Of a stretch of 64,000 bases of DNA, positions 62,687 to 64,000 are shown piece by piece. The notes beneath the pieces are model-generated. The model had not been told where the DNA came from. It saw only the letters and a program-made list of their open reading frames with translations, and ran no database searches. This DNA comes from Phenylobacterium hankyongense (lineage in GTDB: Bacteria; Pseudomonadota; Alphaproteobacteria; Caulobacterales; Caulobacteraceae): contig NZ_QFYP01000001.1 in NCBI RefSeq assembly GCF_003254505.1, forward strand, positions 480,001 to 544,000. Direction: 5' to 3'. The position numbers were made by a program, and so were the translations under genes. Position 1 is the stretch's first letter; each line of letters starts with the position of its first letter.

Positions 62687-64000
62687 TTAGCCTGTAACCT
62701 TCAACGGCAGGAAGGAGGTGCGGCCGGCGCGGTAGACACCCACCAGCACGCTGGTGCGGTTGGCCTTCTTGGCGACGTCCACGGCGCTCGCCAGATCCGC
62801 GGCGGTGGCCACCAGGCGGTCCCCGGCGCGGACGATGACGTCGCCGCGCCGCAGGCCCTTCTGGCCGGCGTCGGAGGTCTGGTCGACGGAGGTGACGACC
62901 GCGCCGCGCACGTCGGCCGGCAGGCTCAGCTGGCGGCGCGTGGCGTCGTCCAGCGGGGCCAGGCCCAGGCCGAGCACCGGCGGCTGCTTCTGCTGCTGCG
63001 AGCCCGAACCGCCCGGACGTTGCGCGTTCGGGCTGTTGTCGTTGGCCGCCAGTTCCTTCTCCGACGGCCGGGTGCCGGAGCGCACCTCGACGGTGCGGTG
63101 GTGGCCGTCGCGGATCACGTCCAGCCGCAGCGCGTCGCCGGGCCGGGCCTTGGCGACTTCCCGCGTGAGCTCGGAGGAGGTCTTCACCGACTGGCCGTTG
63201 ATGGAGGTCACCACGTCGCCGGGCGCGAGGCCGGCGCGTTGCGAGGGTCCGCCCGGCACCAGGTCGGCGACGATCGCGCCGCGCTGGTCGGCCATGCCCT
63301 GGGCCTCCGCCATCTCGGCGGTGAAGTTCTGGATGGTCGCGCCGATGTAGCCGCGCTGGATCTTGCCGCCGGAAATCAGCTGCTTGGTGACCTGGTCCGC
63401 CACGTCGGCGGGGATGGCGAAGCCGATGCCGACCGAGCCGCCCGACGGCGAGAAGATCGCGGTGTTCACGCCGATCACCCGGCCATAGATGTCGAAGGTC
63501 GGGCCGCCGGAGTTGCCGCGGTTGATGGGCGCGTCGATCTGGATGTAGTCGACGAAGGTCTCGCCGATGTCGCGGCCGTAGGCCGAGATGATGCCCGCCG
63601 TGGCGGTGCCGCCCAGGCCGAACGGGTTGCCCACCGCGATCACCCAGTCGCCGACCCGCGGCTTGGCCGAGTTCTCGAAGTTCACGAACGGGAAGTTCGC
63701 GCCCTTGACCTTGATGACCGCCAGGTCCGTGCCCTCGTCGCGGCCGACGACCACGGCGTCCAGCTCGCGCTCGTCCTTCAGCACGACCTTGATGGTCTCG
63801 GCGTTCTCGACCACGTGGTTGTTGGTGATGATGTAGCCGTCCGAGGAGATGAAGAAGCCCGAGCCGGCGGATTGCTGGGTCGGCAGCCGCGGCTGGCCCT
63901 TCTCCGTGCGGCCGCCCTGCGGCGGGGCGCTCTCGTCGTCGCCGTCAGCGCCACCGTTGCTGTCGGGCGCCTGGCCGCGCGGCACCAGGTCGAAGGGCAG
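62687..64000 (-). CDS. DegP/HtrA-type periplasmic serine protease (5' end outside window)
   Basis: The reading frame is open to base 64000, so the N-terminus lies beyond the window; 437 residues are visible. Catalytic triad: His in IITNNHVVENAE, Asp in GTDLAVIKVKG and Ser in INRGNSGGPTFDIYGRV. Two PDZ domains follow (residues about 240-330 and 345-430). It is a Do-family protease and chaperone degrading misfolded periplasmic proteins. It leads the run of response regulator, kinase and glnE. Confidence 0.93.
   Translation of the reverse strand: MPFDLVPRGQAPDSNGGADGDDESAPPQGGRTEKGQPRLPTQQSAGSGFFISSDGYIITNNHVVENAETIKVVLKDERELDAVVVGRDEGTDLAVIKVKGANFPFVNFENSAKPRVGDWVIAVGNPFGLGGTATAGIISAYGRDIGETFVDYIQIDAPINRGNSGGPTFDIYGRVIGVNTAIFSPSGGSVGIGFAIPADVADQVTKQLISGGKIQRGYIGATIQNFTAEMAEAQGMADQRGAIVADLVPGGPSQRAGLAPGDVVTSINGQSVKTSSELTREVAKARPGDALRLDVIRDGHHRTVEVRSGTRPSEKELAANDNSPNAQRPGGSGSQQQKQPPVLGLGLAPLDDATRRQLSLPADVRGAVVTSVDQTSDAGQKGLRRGDVIVRAGDRLVATAADLASAVDVAKKANRTSVLVGVYRAGRTSFLPLKVTG

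Overview
The window is a single stretch of very GC-rich alphaproteobacterial chromosome. Gene content and layout fit Caulobacterales, most likely Caulobacteraceae and possibly Phenylobacterium. The pointers are: a PleC/PdhS-type histidine kinase; a methionine synthase split into two genes behind an ArsR-methyltransferase regulator; a csbD gene with an EcfG-type (GGAAC...CGT) promoter; NodT-type RND efflux; and many small secreted or lipoprotein genes. The species call is inference from recall of these families, not a database match. About 60 protein genes are supported. I saw no rRNA, tRNA, CRISPR array, transposase, integrase or prophage block. The first and last genes (a zinc alcohol dehydrogenase and a DegP/HtrA protease) run off the window edges.

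Layout. 1-7.6 kb: alcohol dehydrogenase with a membrane protein, a Crp/Fnr regulator, several very small proteins, a secreted cyclophilin, pirin, a cupin and a HAD/DUF3297/CxxC mini-operon. 7.7-14.4 kb: PAS/HisKA_2 kinase, S9 peptidase, an overlapping membrane-protein/lipoprotein pair, a secreted methyltransferase and a TPR-glycosyltransferase-like protein. 14.4-20.3 kb: a complete RND efflux operon (adaptor, pump, outer membrane factor). 20.8-24.6 kb: a locus of secreted proteins holding two paralogues of a two-domain protein, a small helical protein plus a leftover piece of a second copy, and two lipoproteins. 24.8-27.7 kb: a second TPR-glycosyltransferase-like gene, a small gene and a GNAT acetyltransferase. 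28-34 kb: the methionine/one-carbon operon (regulator, metF, metH N-half, metH C-half), with repeat elements on both sides of the metH C-half.

34-40 kb: 2-hydroxyacid dehydrogenase, serine hydrolase, PfpI-type protein, a low-complexity secreted protein, EttA and CsbD. 40-45 kb: an outer-membrane transporter-like protein, a KdpE/KdpD-like two-component system and a divergent Kup potassium transporter. 45-51.4 kb: amidase, GT4 glycosyltransferase, two acyl-CoA dehydrogenases and small proteins. 51.5-57.5 kb: PepN, the PleC-like kinase, and an ECF sigma / putative anti-sigma / periplasmic sensor operon. 57.7-64 kb: an htrA, response regulator, histidine kinase, glnE gene run.

Most genes are ordinary chromosomal housekeeping and envelope functions, not an island. 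The parts that look least described are the 20.8-24.6 kb secreted-protein locus, the repeat elements bracketing the metH C-half, a HAD-like protein lacking its motif IV acids, and a set of very small single-domain proteins scattered singly between larger genes.
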